A DNA stretch of 27,174 nucleotides from an uncultured Porphyromonadaceae bacterium (lineage in GTDB: Bacteria > Bacteroidota > Bacteroidia > Bacteroidales > Muribaculaceae): the NCBI GenBank assembly GCA_947175715.1, contig CAMWOD010000001.1, positions 1 to 27,174 on the forward strand. Direction: 5' to 3'. Position 1 is the stretch's first letter; each line of letters opens with the position of its first letter. The position numbers and the translations under genes are program-made. Positions 7,547-16,416 of this stretch are shown piece by piece. Under the pieces are notes generated by a model. The model saw only the letters and a list, made by a program, of their open reading frames with translations, was not told the origin of the DNA and did no database searches.

Positions 7547-9130
7547 ATGAAATTTTCAACACATATCACCCGTAAGCTGAGTGCTGCCGCCATCATCCTG
7601 ACGGTAATGTTAGCCACAAGCTGCTCAAAAACCAGCGACATACACGAGACCATACCCGACGATGCCGCTGTGGTAGTTCATCTCGATTTAAAACAATTGA
7701 TCGATAACGCCGAGCTGCGAGAAAAGGGTAAATCGTACGCACTCCCCAAGGAATTTGACGAGCTCAACAACGACGGCCTCGAAGAAGATCTTGAGATGCT
7801 CTACAAAATGAAAGATTGCGTCGACTTGAGCAACATATTCGTAGTTAATATTTCTCGTGAAAATGGTGAAACTGCTCGCTATGATGAGCCGCATGATTAT
7901 GGCGAATACGTGACATTTCCGATCACCGATTTCGACGAATTTGAGAAGCAAATCAAGAGTATGGACTACTCGAAGGACTCCAGTGAGAGTGGGCTCGAAT
8001 GCTACACAATGAGTAAATACGAGTGGGCAACTAATTATATGCTGGTCAACGAGAGTCATACCCAAGGATGGCATGCCAATATAGAAAATAAAGTTGACTA
8101 TGATTATGACACTGACAAAAGGAAAATTATCCATAATCCACCGCAGGTAGTTACCGCAGCTGTGAAGAAAGCTGAAAGAGGCTCGCTTGCCGACGTAAAG
8201 GGTCCGGCCAACGTACTCAAGAGCGGCAAGGCGATCTCATTGGTGGCTACTCATAAGATACTTAAAAACAAGTGGTTTACATGCACAGCAGAAGCCCTTG
8301 GCGACGGTGAGGCACAGCTCGAAGCCAATCTGATGGATGCTGATGGCACCCTATGTGCGCTCGACAACTACTTCAACACGGTCAATACCAATGCGCTTGC
8401 GTTGCTCCCCGACGATGCCGACCTTGTGGCCGCTATGTCGCTCAATGTGCCCAACGACCTGAAACTTATCGAAGACCTGATTGGCAAGTTCGGTAGCGAG
8501 CGCGACCTGCGCATGTTCAAGCAACAGGCCAAATTGATTGAAACAACGGGCGATGTAGCATTCGGTGCCAAGCTCGCATCATTTGACAATCTGCTTAACT
8601 CTAATTTTTATCATGCCGAGCAGCTTCTTGAGGGTAAATGGACCCTGGTAGTAGGTGTTAAAGACCCCGAAACTATCCTCGGGTTGATTAAATCTTTTTG
8701 CGGAGGCGATGCCCGTATCACCGATATCGGCGATAAGAAATTTGACATAGAGATTAACAGGAACTTGTATAGGTATGATTATACTCGCGATACCGATGTG
8801 TTTGACGCCAGGCTGTCGGCCACATTGCACGTAGGGGTGATGGACGGCTATCTATATGTTTCTACCGTCGATGTCAAGAACAGTCCGGTGCCTGCGCAGG
8901 TAAGCAAAGTATTCGACAACGCTTCATTCGGTATCTACGCCCACACACCTTCAAAAATCAAGACATACTTTGACTTGCCCAACGAGATCACCGCTACCGC
9001 ACGCTGGAAGGGCACCCATACCCTTGTGGTCAATGCCAAGTTTGAAAACTCGACCCACGGCTTCATATACGACGTGATAAATATGTGTTTCAGGGCTGAG
9101 AAACAGATGAAAAAGAACATAAATTATTGA
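7547..9130 (+). CDS. DUF4836 family lipoprotein
   Basis: This 527-residue protein has an N-terminal leader ending MLATSC (cysteine 26), a relaxed Bacteroidetes lipobox. The mature start (IHETIPDDAAVVVHLDLKQL) is typical of DUF4836, where each protein opens with a phrase of the type 'IP.DA..V..(I/L)(D/N)L..L'. Later, LALLPDDADLVAAMSLNVP repeats the same pattern, suggesting two similar halves. The upstream lipoprotein has the same layout, so the two are probably old tandem duplicates. There are no enzyme motifs; the molecular role of the family is unknown. It lies 25 bp after its paralog and 1 base before an ABC ATPase gene, which points to a shared operon. Confidence 0.78.
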   Translation: MKFSTHITRKLSAAAIILTVMLATSCSKTSDIHETIPDDAAVVVHLDLKQLIDNAELREKGKSYALPKEFDELNNDGLEEDLEMLYKMKDCVDLSNIFVVNISRENGETARYDEPHDYGEYVTFPITDFDEFEKQIKSMDYSKDSSESGLECYTMSKYEWATNYMLVNESHTQGWHANIENKVDYDYDTDKRKIIHNPPQVVTAAVKKAERGSLADVKGPANVLKSGKAISLVATHKILKNKWFTCTAEALGDGEAQLEANLMDADGTLCALDNYFNTVNTNALALLPDDADLVAAMSLNVPNDLKLIEDLIGKFGSERDLRMFKQQAKLIETTGDVAFGAKLASFDNLLNSNFYHAEQLLEGKWTLVVGVKDPETILGLIKSFCGGDARITDIGDKKFDIEINRNLYRYDYTRDTDVFDARLSATLHVGVMDGYLYVSTVDVKNSPVPAQVSKVFDNASFGIYAHTPSKIKTYFDLPNEITATARWKGTHTLVVNAKFENSTHGFIYDVINMCFRAEKQMKKNINY

Positions 9131-9131
9131 T

Positions 9132-9782
9132 ATGCGTATTGACACGATAGAGCTCAAGGAAGCACTCCCACAGGTGTTTCGTGACGACCCGGCCCCCGAG
9201 TCGCAGATATGGCTCACCGACGTTGAGTTCCGCCGCCCCAACCTGTATATGGTCGCTGCCGAGTCGGGCAAAGGTAAATCGTCGATGTGCAGTTATATCT
9301 ACGGCAACCGCAACGACTACATGGGTCAGATACTCTTCAATGGCGAGGATATCCGCAACTACGATATAATGCGATGGTCGGAGATACGCCGCTCGCACTT
9401 GGCGCTCCTCCCCCAGGAGTTGCGGCTCTTCCCCGAGCTGTCGGCAATGGACAATATAAGGCTTAAAAACCGCCTTACCGACTTCAAGACCGAGGAGGAG
9501 ATACTCATGATGCTCGACATGCTTGGCATCAAGCATAAGGCCAATCAGCTGGCAGCATACCTGTCGGTAGGTCAGCAGCAGCGCGTGGCCATAGTGCGCT
9601 CACTGTGCCAACCTTTCGACTTCATAATGCTCGACGAGCCGGTGAGCCACCTCGATGCCGGCAACAACCGCATTGCCGCCGACCTTATCGTCGAGGAGGC
9701 TAAGCGGCAGCAGGCCGGTGTGATCACCACCTCGGTGGGCAACCACTTGGCTCTGGTCGACCCCATCACCTTGAGGCTTTAA
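9132..9782 (+). CDS. ABC transporter ATP-binding protein with unusual motifs
   Basis: This 216-residue nucleotide-binding subunit has the size and layout of LolD/MacB-type ATPases. Walker A is AESGKGKSS at residues 43-51, the Q-loop glutamine is Q95 in LLPQELRLFPE, the signature is LSVGQQQR at 144-151, Walker B is FIMLDEP at 164-170 and the D-loop is SHLD. Three points depart from the consensus: Walker A has E for the usual serine-glycine context, the signature reads LSVGQ rather than LSGGQ, and the expected switch histidine after the last strand appears to be serine (VITTSVGNH). It lies 1 base after a DUF4836 gene and 35 bp before an FtsX-type permease, its probable partner. The cargo is unknown. 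Confidence 0.88.
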   Translation: MRIDTIELKEALPQVFRDDPAPESQIWLTDVEFRRPNLYMVAAESGKGKSSMCSYIYGNRNDYMGQILFNGEDIRNYDIMRWSEIRRSHLALLPQELRLFPELSAMDNIRLKNRLTDFKTEEEILMMLDMLGIKHKANQLAAYLSVGQQQRVAIVRSLCQPFDFIMLDEPVSHLDAGNNRIAADLIVEEAKRQQAGVITTSVGNHLALVDPITLRL

Positions 9783-9817
9783 CCCATCATATTATTTAAC
9801 AAGATAAATATCATACC

Positions 9818-11002
9818 TTGTCACAACCCAGTATAGTGTGGCGCCTGTTGCGCCGAAATATATCAGCCGGGCAGATTGCAGGATTTGCCGCAGCCAATCT
9901 TGTGGGCATGATTATCGTGCTCACCGCATTGCAGTTTTACCGCGATGTCACATCGGTAATCAATACCGAGGACAATATGCTTACGCAGGATTACATCGTG
10001 TTGTCGCGTAAAGTTAAGGATGTGTCGTTTGGCAAGTCGACGGGCTTCTCTGTTGCCGACATTGCCGACATTGAGAAGCAGCCGTGGGTCAAGCGGGTAG
10101 CCCCTTTCACAGCCTCGCGATTCCATGTCACAGGCAAGATCGACCTGGGCTCCGGTATGTACACCCATCTATTCTTCGAGTCAATACCCGATGATTATTT
10201 CGACACCCTGCCCCCCGACTGGAGCTTTGACCCCGAGGAGGAGAATCCTACGATACCTATTGTGCTGTCGCGCGACTATCTGGCGCTCTACAACTTCGGT
10301 TTCGCCGCTACGCGCGGCCTGCCGCAGTTCAGCGAGGAGCTGATAAGCGAGCTCGAGCTTAAGGTGTCGGTGAGCGGTAATGGTTTGGAGCGCACTTTCC
10401 CGGGGCGCGTAGTGGGTTTCAGCAACCGACTTAACACGATTTCGGCTCCGCAAGCCTTTGTTGAATGGGCCAACGGTATCTATGCTGTCGACAAGGAGGA
10501 AGACCCAATGCGACTGATCGTGCAGGTGACCGACCCCGGCGACCCCGTCATCAAGGCATACCTTGAGGAGCACGGCATGGAAAGTGCCGGCGACAAGCTC
10601 GAATCGGGCAAGGCCGCCCACTTCTTCACTATCGCCACGACTGTTGTGGTGGGTGTGGGTGTGATTATTTGCCTGCTGTCGTTCTTCATCCTGATGCTCT
10701 CAGTTTATCTGCTGATACAGAAGAACCGCCAGAAAATACACGACCTCATTCTCTTGGGCTATACCCCCGGGCAGGTGAGCAAGTACTACATACGCCTGTC
10801 GGTGATCACCAACGTGTCGGTGCTGCTGCTCAGCTGCATCACGGTGTTTGTGGCACAGCAGCTATGGCTTGAACCGGTGAGAACTATCGGCTCGGAGGTA
10901 GCGTCGTTGATCCCCACTTACATCGTGGGCCTGATAATGGTGCTGGTGATTATAGGCTTCAATGTGGCTGCCATCAAGCGCCTTACTCGCCGTTCCGTCT
11001 GA
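9818..11002 (+). CDS. FtsX/MacB-type ABC transporter permease
   Basis: This 394-residue permease has four predicted membrane segments: one near 20-42, then a large extracytoplasmic domain of about 220 residues, then three at about 268-301, 329-350 and 368-387. This is the type VII (MacB/LolCE/FtsX) topology, in which the periplasmic domain transmits force or extracts lipoproteins rather than forming a substrate channel. The start is taken as TTG at 9818 because a stop lies in frame upstream at 9797 and the next ATG is inside the first membrane segment; a GTG at 9836 is the alternative. It pairs with the ATPase just upstream. Its last 20 bases overlap the convergent rsmD gene. Confidence 0.85.
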   Translation: MSQPSIVWRLLRRNISAGQIAGFAAANLVGMIIVLTALQFYRDVTSVINTEDNMLTQDYIVLSRKVKDVSFGKSTGFSVADIADIEKQPWVKRVAPFTASRFHVTGKIDLGSGMYTHLFFESIPDDYFDTLPPDWSFDPEEENPTIPIVLSRDYLALYNFGFAATRGLPQFSEELISELELKVSVSGNGLERTFPGRVVGFSNRLNTISAPQAFVEWANGIYAVDKEEDPMRLIVQVTDPGDPVIKAYLEEHGMESAGDKLESGKAAHFFTIATTVVVGVGVIICLLSFFILMLSVYLLIQKNRQKIHDLILLGYTPGQVSKYYIRLSVITNVSVLLLSCITVFVAQQLWLEPVRTIGSEVASLIPTYIVGLIMVLVIIGFNVAAIKRLTRRSV

Positions 11003-11531
11003 ATATTGAGAAGTTGACCGAGCCATAGGCGCGGTGCTCAACAAACATGGGGTGCGACGAGTAGTCGTGATGCTTGTTGTGCTCGAGTATGAAATATCCT
11101 CCGGGGCGAAGCAGATTGCCGTCGAGCACCATTTGCGGCACTTCGTCGAAGTTGGGCAGGTCGTAAGGAGGATCGGCGAATATCAAGTCATACCCGTTGC
11201 CTGCCGATTTTGCTGCAAGAAATTTGAATACATCACCCCGTATCAGCCTCACCTCGCGAGCGCCCAGCTCATCTATCACTTTGGATATAAATCGGGCTTG
11301 CGTGGGAGCCTTTTCCACGGCTGTGACCGATCGGCTCCCTCGCGAGGCGAGCTCAAAACTTATAGCGCCGGTGCCGGCAAAGAGGTCGAGGGCATCCACC
11401 TGATCGAAGTAAACCAGGTTGTCGATCACATTGAATATGTTTTCGCGGGCGAAGTCGGTGGTGGGACGCGCCGTGATGTTGGTGGGCACCGAGAATCGGC
11501 GGCGCCCGTATTTACCTGTGATTATTCGCAT
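10983..11531 (-). CDS. rsmD: 16S rRNA (guanine(966)-N(2))-methyltransferase RsmD
   Basis: RsmD methylates G966 (E. coli numbering) of 16S rRNA using S-adenosylmethionine. The 182-residue product shows RPTTDFAREN at 22-31, the SAM-binding LDLFAGTGAIS at 48-58 and the catalytic DPPY at 120-123, all diagnostic. The start is placed at the ATG at 11531 (MRIITGKYGRR); an open frame runs to 11573 but the family starts here. It overlaps the upstream DUF3822 gene by 10 bases and is the third gene of a coupled minus-strand operon. Its 3' end overlaps the plus-strand permease gene, leaving no space for a terminator between the two. Confidence 0.94.
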   Translation of the reverse strand: MRIITGKYGRRRFSVPTNITARPTTDFARENIFNVIDNLVYFDQVDALDLFAGTGAISFELASRGSRSVTAVEKAPTQARFISKVIDELGAREVRLIRGDVFKFLAAKSAGNGYDLIFADPPYDLPNFDEVPQMVLDGNLLRPGGYFILEHNKHHDYSSHPMFVEHRAYGSVNFSIFRRNGE

Positions 11532-12313
11532 AGTGGCATCACTATTAGTGAGAAAGGAGCTTCCGAAGCACACTCGTTCGAACCGTAGAGCGTGGCTGGA
11601 AATATGGCTGGCATCACACCTGCCAGGAGGTCGCGCAGGGTTTCGGTGAGTTGGTCGCGCAGAGTGCGGTCGCCTGCTATGATTAGCTCATCGGTCATCT
11701 GGTCGAGTTGTAGCAACTCGCGGGCAGCCATTATGAAATATACGGCATCGACTGTGTCGGTATATGTGAATGTATTGAGCATTCTGAGGCCTCCGCGGCC
11801 ATAAACGATGATGTCGAGGGTACGTCGGTCGCTGACGTTGACATACATCTTGCCAGCTTGACCTATACGGCTCTTGGAGTAAAAATAGCGGCTCAACGGG
11901 GCAACGCGGTGCTCGATTGTGGCGCTCGGCCATGTGCGCATCACAAAGTTGCTCAGCGATGGTGGTATCTTGAAGTCGAGTGTCTCCACGGCTCCGGCCT
12001 GGCACCGTATCCACCCCTCGGCGGGTTCGGTGTCGGCGGCGATGGCGGGTGGAAGCACCGTGTAGTCGGAGCCGTCGTAGATTACGCTCACGCGTCCGAA
12101 GTCGTTTACCAGCCATTCGTTGGCATAGATTGTCTCCTCCAGCCGGCGGGTAATGCTGTCGGCATTGTCGTCATCGTCGATGTCGAGGGTGTACAGCTGC
12201 AGTCCCGCGGCATCGGCCGAGTGAAACAGCATGGCATAGAGATGCCTCGATGTGATGAGCATATACAGTCGCCACAGTCGTGGCTGCTCGATATTGGGTG
12301 CTTCTATGGTCAT
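11522..12313 (-). CDS. DUF3822 family protein
   Basis: This 263-residue protein matches DUF3822, a Bacteroidetes family with no assigned biochemical role, regularly found next to rsmD. It has an actin/ASKHA-like look in places (DIIVYGRGGLRMLNTFTY; DELIIAGDRT), but no nucleotide-binding motif can be confirmed by eye. There is no signal peptide, so it should be cytoplasmic. Its ATG overlaps the stop of the Ig-like lipoprotein gene (ATGA, 12310-12313), and its 3' end overlaps rsmD by 10 bases, so all three are expected to be translated together. The family call rests on context and overall pattern. Confidence 0.75.
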   Translation of the reverse strand: MTIEAPNIEQPRLWRLYMLITSRHLYAMLFHSADAAGLQLYTLDIDDDDNADSITRRLEETIYANEWLVNDFGRVSVIYDGSDYTVLPPAIAADTEPAEGWIRCQAGAVETLDFKIPPSLSNFVMRTWPSATIEHRVAPLSRYFYSKSRIGQAGKMYVNVSDRRTLDIIVYGRGGLRMLNTFTYTDTVDAVYFIMAARELLQLDQMTDELIIAGDRTLRDQLTETLRDLLAGVMPAIFPATLYGSNECASEAPFSLIVMPLCE

Positions 12314-14367
12314 CGACTTAAGCTTGAGTTGCTATTGTTGTTGCGTAGGCCGCCGCCGTGCGATATGCCCGACGAGCCGCGGTGGTTGTAGTCATATTGA
12401 TTGCCTCCACCCTGGTAGAAGTTGTCAAATTCATCATCATCTTCATCATCATCGGTTCGGCGAGTCGACTTCTCCTTGGTTACTGGCTTATTCTTCTTGA
12501 TGGCGAGAGGTTTCTGCATGTCGAGTGGCAGCTCGTAGATATTCCACGACTGCTCGATATCCCAATTGGCCCTGGCGTTTATCTTTTTGGGGTAATAGTA
12601 CACTTCCTCGGGTTGAACCGAATCCATCAGCTTCCCCGCGTCCCACTTCCCGTTGCCGTTGGCGTCGATATAGGCACGTGCAAAGTAGGTGCCTGGGTCG
12701 ACGAAGTTGAACACGGCGCTACCGCTGTTGACGCGCGACTGAGCCACGGGACTATCGCCGCTATTGAGCAATTCCACCACTATGGGCTGATCAATACCGG
12801 GTGTGATATTGAATATCAGTGTTGAATAGTCTTCCTCGTTTTTTACCTTAAATTCGATGTTGGTAAAATCGTTATGTTCGCCGTATATATTGGTTACGGC
12901 AGCCGAATCGACTGCAAGACGATAGGAAGCACCAGGGTTCCAGTTGTACCATATAGTGTCGGCGAATACGGCTTGGCGCATTCCGCCACGTAAGGGTGGC
13001 TCGATGTCGGGGAATGGCGGCAGGGGCACCTCCTTCCATATCGTATCTTCCTTAATCGACAAGTGGTAGCCGCTGCGGTCTACGCTCCCAAGCGGGTCAT
13101 CCCATTTGATTACCAAGGGCTTGTTGAGGTCGAGTGTGCTCCCTCCATCTTTTTTAAGGGTGATGTGGTTGATCGGTGGTATGGAGTCATTGATCTCTTC
13201 GTCATCCTTCTTCTTTTTCTTGTCCTTCACTTTCGGTGCGCGGTAATACATCTTCAATGTATCGGTGTGGGCACTCAGCTGATTGGTGGAGTCGGTGCGC
13301 AGATAGGTGGTCGACATCAGTATCGAATCCTGGGCTATCACCGCCTCGTCGGTGATCCAGTAAGTGATGGAGTCGTTGGTGGCGTTGGCCTGGATTAATG
13401 CCCATTCGCTCGCCGGACGCCCGGCGTTGGGTCCGTTGGCTATCACAAGATCGGGCAGCGTGTCGGAGGGTGCGCCAAACTGCATTGTGATGTTTTTGGC
13501 CGTCGGGCGCTTGTAGTCGCGTAGGTATTGCGAGCGGTAGTTCTCGTTAAACCATGTGAGCAGCACGTCGTCGGGGGTGAAGTGAGTGATGGCGTGGGTC
13601 ACTATCGAGTCGGTGCCGTCGACTGCTGTGAGGGTATCGGTGGCCATACCAGGCTCATGGCCGGGGGTGATGGGCACTTCGTAGAAAGCCACATCCTCCG
13701 AGCGATCCCAATAGTAGTCGCGGTTCACGTCGTTGACGGCATATACGCGGTAGGTGCCCTCTTTGAGATTGCGCAGGGTGAACTGGCCGAGCTGATTGGT
13801 CTTGGCGATGCGGTCAAAGGGTTGGCGCATTATCAGTGAGTCGACCACCACCGTGTCGGGGAGATTGTCGATACGGTAGGCTCCAACGAGCATCCCCTGA
13901 GCCGGCTCGAGAGTGTGAGCTTCGAGCACCAGTCCCGATATTTGCAGCGAGTCGCGTGTGGGGCCTGTGGAGAAGTCGATGGCAAATCCGTCGAGAATGT
14001 TACCCTCGTTGAGATCGCGTATAGCGTCGGAGAAGTCGATTGTGTAGGTGGTGTTGGAGAGAAGCGAGTCGCGCAGTTCAAGGGTCACGCGCCTTCCGTT
14101 GGCGAATACCGAGGGTGGAGTGCGCTGTGCTGGCGATACCACCACACGCTTCATAGCCTCTTCTACTTTCACGTTCTCGTCGAATATGATTTCGAGCTTG
14201 GGCTTGGTGTGGTTGACGGCGCCGGGAGCCGGATTGGAGCGTACATATCGGGGTGGACGCGTGTCGCGCGGACCACCCCCCGGGCGACCCATCGACGCGC
14301 ACGCCGCCAGCAGTAGCAGCAAGCCTACTACCACGCACGGCATCATATATAGTCCACGACGGCTCAT
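12310..14367 (-). CDS. Ig-like domain (Big_5/SbsA) lipoprotein
   Basis: This 685-residue lipoprotein has a leader ending LLLAAC with cysteine 23 as the lipidation site. It continues with GRPGGGPRDTRPPRYVRSNP, a common opening of Bacteroidetes Ig-like proteins. A bacterial Ig-like (Big_5) domain covers roughly residues 35-140 (KLEIIFDENVKVEEAMKRVV), followed by beta-rich domains including a carboxypeptidase-regulatory-like segment (GQFTLRNLKEGTYRVYAVND). The C-terminus is low complexity: an acidic run, then Gly/Asn/His/Ser-rich sequence. It probably sits in the outer membrane as a structural or adhesive protein. The start is the ATG at 14367, not the GTG at 14376, because the -7 box occupies 14376-14383. 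First gene of the operon. Confidence 0.82.
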   Translation of the reverse strand: MSRRGLYMMPCVVVGLLLLLAACASMGRPGGGPRDTRPPRYVRSNPAPGAVNHTKPKLEIIFDENVKVEEAMKRVVVSPAQRTPPSVFANGRRVTLELRDSLLSNTTYTIDFSDAIRDLNEGNILDGFAIDFSTGPTRDSLQISGLVLEAHTLEPAQGMLVGAYRIDNLPDTVVVDSLIMRQPFDRIAKTNQLGQFTLRNLKEGTYRVYAVNDVNRDYYWDRSEDVAFYEVPITPGHEPGMATDTLTAVDGTDSIVTHAITHFTPDDVLLTWFNENYRSQYLRDYKRPTAKNITMQFGAPSDTLPDLVIANGPNAGRPASEWALIQANATNDSITYWITDEAVIAQDSILMSTTYLRTDSTNQLSAHTDTLKMYYRAPKVKDKKKKKDDEEINDSIPPINHITLKKDGGSTLDLNKPLVIKWDDPLGSVDRSGYHLSIKEDTIWKEVPLPPFPDIEPPLRGGMRQAVFADTIWYNWNPGASYRLAVDSAAVTNIYGEHNDFTNIEFKVKNEEDYSTLIFNITPGIDQPIVVELLNSGDSPVAQSRVNSGSAVFNFVDPGTYFARAYIDANGNGKWDAGKLMDSVQPEEVYYYPKKINARANWDIEQSWNIYELPLDMQKPLAIKKNKPVTKEKSTRRTDDDEDDDEFDNFYQGGGNQYDYNHRGSSGISHGGGLRNNNSNSSLSR

Positions 14368-14375
14368 ATTGCCCA

Positions 14376-14383
14376 CAAAGGTA
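14376..14383 (-). promoter_or_regulatory. -7 box of the Ig-like/DUF3822/rsmD operon
   Basis: The minus strand reads TACCTTTG, a TAnnTTTG match, 8 bases before the ATG at 14367. It overlaps an alternative GTG start at 14376 and so rules it out. A TSS 4-7 bases downstream would leave almost no leader. Confidence 0.6.
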
Positions 14384-14417
14384 ACTATTTTTCCTGAGTC
14401 GTATTGCCAATTTTTAT

Positions 14418-14425
14418 TATCTTTG
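14418..14425 (+). promoter_or_regulatory. -7 box of coaX
   Basis: The plus strand reads TATCTTTG, matching TAnnTTTG, 8 bases before the coaX ATG at 14434. It is back-to-back with the box at 14376-14383, giving a compact divergent promoter of 66 bp. No clear -33 element. Confidence 0.6.
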
Positions 14426-14433
14426 TCGCCGAT

Positions 14434-15165
14434 ATGTCGCTACTACTCACAATCGACCGGGGCAACTCCGCTCTTAAGCTTGCCCTGTGGCGCGATGATG
14501 CCATAGTGGCTCACCGTCAGTGTCATCAGCTTTCGGCAGGTGACATAGGCTCGTTGTTGGCCGACTGGAAGCTCGACGGAGTGATATACTCGTCGGTAGT
14601 CGACGATACATGTGAAGGGGTAGAGGCCCTGCGTCAGCTCGGTATCCCCACCATCACCCTTACATGCGACACCGAGCTGCCGATATCGATAGGCTACATC
14701 ACACCCCACACGTTGGGGCGCGACCGTATAGCCGCCGCGGTGGGGGCATGGTCGCTCCATCCCCACAGCCACCTGCTCGTGGTCGACATAGGCACGGCTG
14801 TGACCTACGATGTGGTGCGCGACAACTGCTTCGAAGGGGGTAACATAGCCCCGGGCCCTTGGATGCGCCTTGAGTCGCTGCACCGCCTCACGGCACGCCT
14901 ACCCCAGGTGGACCCTGAGGGCGACTACCGATTGTGGGGCGATACCACGGCCACTGCCATGCGTGCCGGCTCGATCAACGGCATCATAGCTGAGATTGAG
15001 TACTATCGTGCGCATCTTGGGCCTGAATCTCAGGTGGTAATCACCGGTGGCGACTCATATCTGGTGACCCCGCACCTCAAGTTCAGGGCCGAATGCGAGC
15101 CCGATCTGGTGCATATAGGATTGAAAGAAATATTAACCCGTCATCTCGCCAACAATGCGGGCTGA
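14434..15165 (+). CDS. coaX: type III pantothenate kinase
   Basis: CoaX phosphorylates pantothenate in the first step of coenzyme A synthesis; type III enzymes belong to the ASKHA fold and are not inhibited by CoA. The 243-residue product has the P-loop-like DRGNSALK at residues 8-15, PHTLGRDR at 91-98, DIGTAVTYD at 118-126 and GGNIAPG at 135-141, all in family order. The glycine before the asparagine and K15 are preserved. The ATG at 14434 is preferred over the open frame from 14404 because it gives the compact family N-terminus and follows a -7 box. It is the first gene of an envelope-related operon: barrel, lptC, CNNM/CBS protein, SpoU methyltransferase. Confidence 0.95.
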   Translation: MSLLLTIDRGNSALKLALWRDDAIVAHRQCHQLSAGDIGSLLADWKLDGVIYSSVVDDTCEGVEALRQLGIPTITLTCDTELPISIGYITPHTLGRDRIAAAVGAWSLHPHSHLLVVDIGTAVTYDVVRDNCFEGGNIAPGPWMRLESLHRLTARLPQVDPEGDYRLWGDTTATAMRAGSINGIIAEIEYYRAHLGPESQVVITGGDSYLVTPHLKFRAECEPDLVHIGLKEILTRHLANNAG

Positions 15166-15180
15166 CGCACTGACATAAAT

Positions 15181-16413
15181 ATGAAGAAACTGATTATTAC
15201 AGCCTTACTGGTCGTAGGTGCTACCCTGACATCACTCGCTCAGCTGTCGATGAGCCCATACTCACGCTACGGCTACGGCTTGCTCAACGATAACACCACA
15301 TCGACCCAGCGAGCCATGGGTGGCATTGGTTACGCCATGCACTCGGGGCGTCAGATCAACGTTATGAACCCCGCTTCGTATGCTCACTGCGACTCGCTCA
15401 CGTTTCTCTTCGACATGGGCATCGATATGACAGCCCTGTGGTCGAAAGAGAATGGGCACTCGGGCCGCGACCTGGGTGGCGGCCTCGACTACATCACCAT
15501 GCAATTTCCGGTGTCTAAGACTGTGGGCATGAGCCTGGGCCTTCTCCCCTACTCGTCGGTGGGCTACTCGTTCGGCAGCAAGATTGACTACGGTAAGTCG
15601 GAGCGTAGCGGCAACGGCGGCCTCAACCAGCTCTACTTAGGAGCAGGATGGGAGCCTGTCAAGGGGCTGTCGGCCGGAGTCAACTTGTCGTATCTGTTCG
15701 GCACCACCACCAACGATCTTTATGCCACCACCGACGCTGGCTCGCAGTCGCTCTACGAGCGCGTAATGATTGTGAGAGACTATCACGTGCAATTCGGTCT
15801 GCAGTACACCTGCAAGCTATCGAGCGCCAATACCCTCTCGGCCGGTCTCACCTATTCGCCCGGCAAGGACCTGCGAGGTCACACCTACGGCATATATTAC
15901 GACGTAAAAGCCGACGCCAAGCCCGATACTATCGGCTATATGTCGCTTCGCCACAATTATTCACTACCCGACACATGGGGCGCCGGTATCAACTACGAGT
16001 GGAACAATCGCTTCATGGCCGAGATCGATTTTACCTATCAGCCGTGGTCGAAGGCCAAGTATGCCCCAATGGAGAGCTTCGAGCAGACACGCCTGGCCGA
16101 CCGCTACAAGATAGCTGCCGGTGTGCAGTGGGTGCCGTCACCCCGTGGCTCATACCTGCGCCGCATCCAGTACCGTCTTGGCGGATACTTCAACCGCGAC
16201 TACCTGACCATACGTAGCAACAATGTGCACGAATACGGCCTGTCGGCTGGTTTCGGACTACCCGCACCGGGCTCCAAAACAATTGTGAACATTGGGCTGG
16301 AATACAAGCATCGCCAGGCGCACCCCGCACCACTGCTCAAGGAAAACTATTTCTGCCTCACAATCGGCGTCAACTTCAACGAAATGTGGTTCTGGCGCAG
16401 CAAGATACGCTAA
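15181..16413 (+). CDS. outer-membrane beta-barrel protein
   Basis: This 410-residue protein starts with a signal peptide (MKKLIITALLVVGATLTSLA, cleaved near residue 20-21) and continues with alternating aromatic and polar strands typical of a beta-barrel. An early SPYSRYGYG and NVMNPASYAHCDSLTFLFDMG resemble FadL/PorV-like Bacteroidetes barrels. The C-terminus ends in an amphipathic stretch (FCLTIGVNFNEMWFWRSKIR). It follows coaX by 15 bp and precedes lptC by 3 bp, a common neighbourhood in this phylum. It is expected in the outer membrane; ligand or partner is unknown. A role in LPS or lipoprotein handling is only suggested by neighbours. Confidence 0.78.
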   Translation: MKKLIITALLVVGATLTSLAQLSMSPYSRYGYGLLNDNTTSTQRAMGGIGYAMHSGRQINVMNPASYAHCDSLTFLFDMGIDMTALWSKENGHSGRDLGGGLDYITMQFPVSKTVGMSLGLLPYSSVGYSFGSKIDYGKSERSGNGGLNQLYLGAGWEPVKGLSAGVNLSYLFGTTTNDLYATTDAGSQSLYERVMIVRDYHVQFGLQYTCKLSSANTLSAGLTYSPGKDLRGHTYGIYYDVKADAKPDTIGYMSLRHNYSLPDTWGAGINYEWNNRFMAEIDFTYQPWSKAKYAPMESFEQTRLADRYKIAAGVQWVPSPRGSYLRRIQYRLGGYFNRDYLTIRSNNVHEYGLSAGFGLPAPGSKTIVNIGLEYKHRQAHPAPLLKENYFCLTIGVNFNEMWFWRSKIR

Positions 16414-16416
16414 AGT

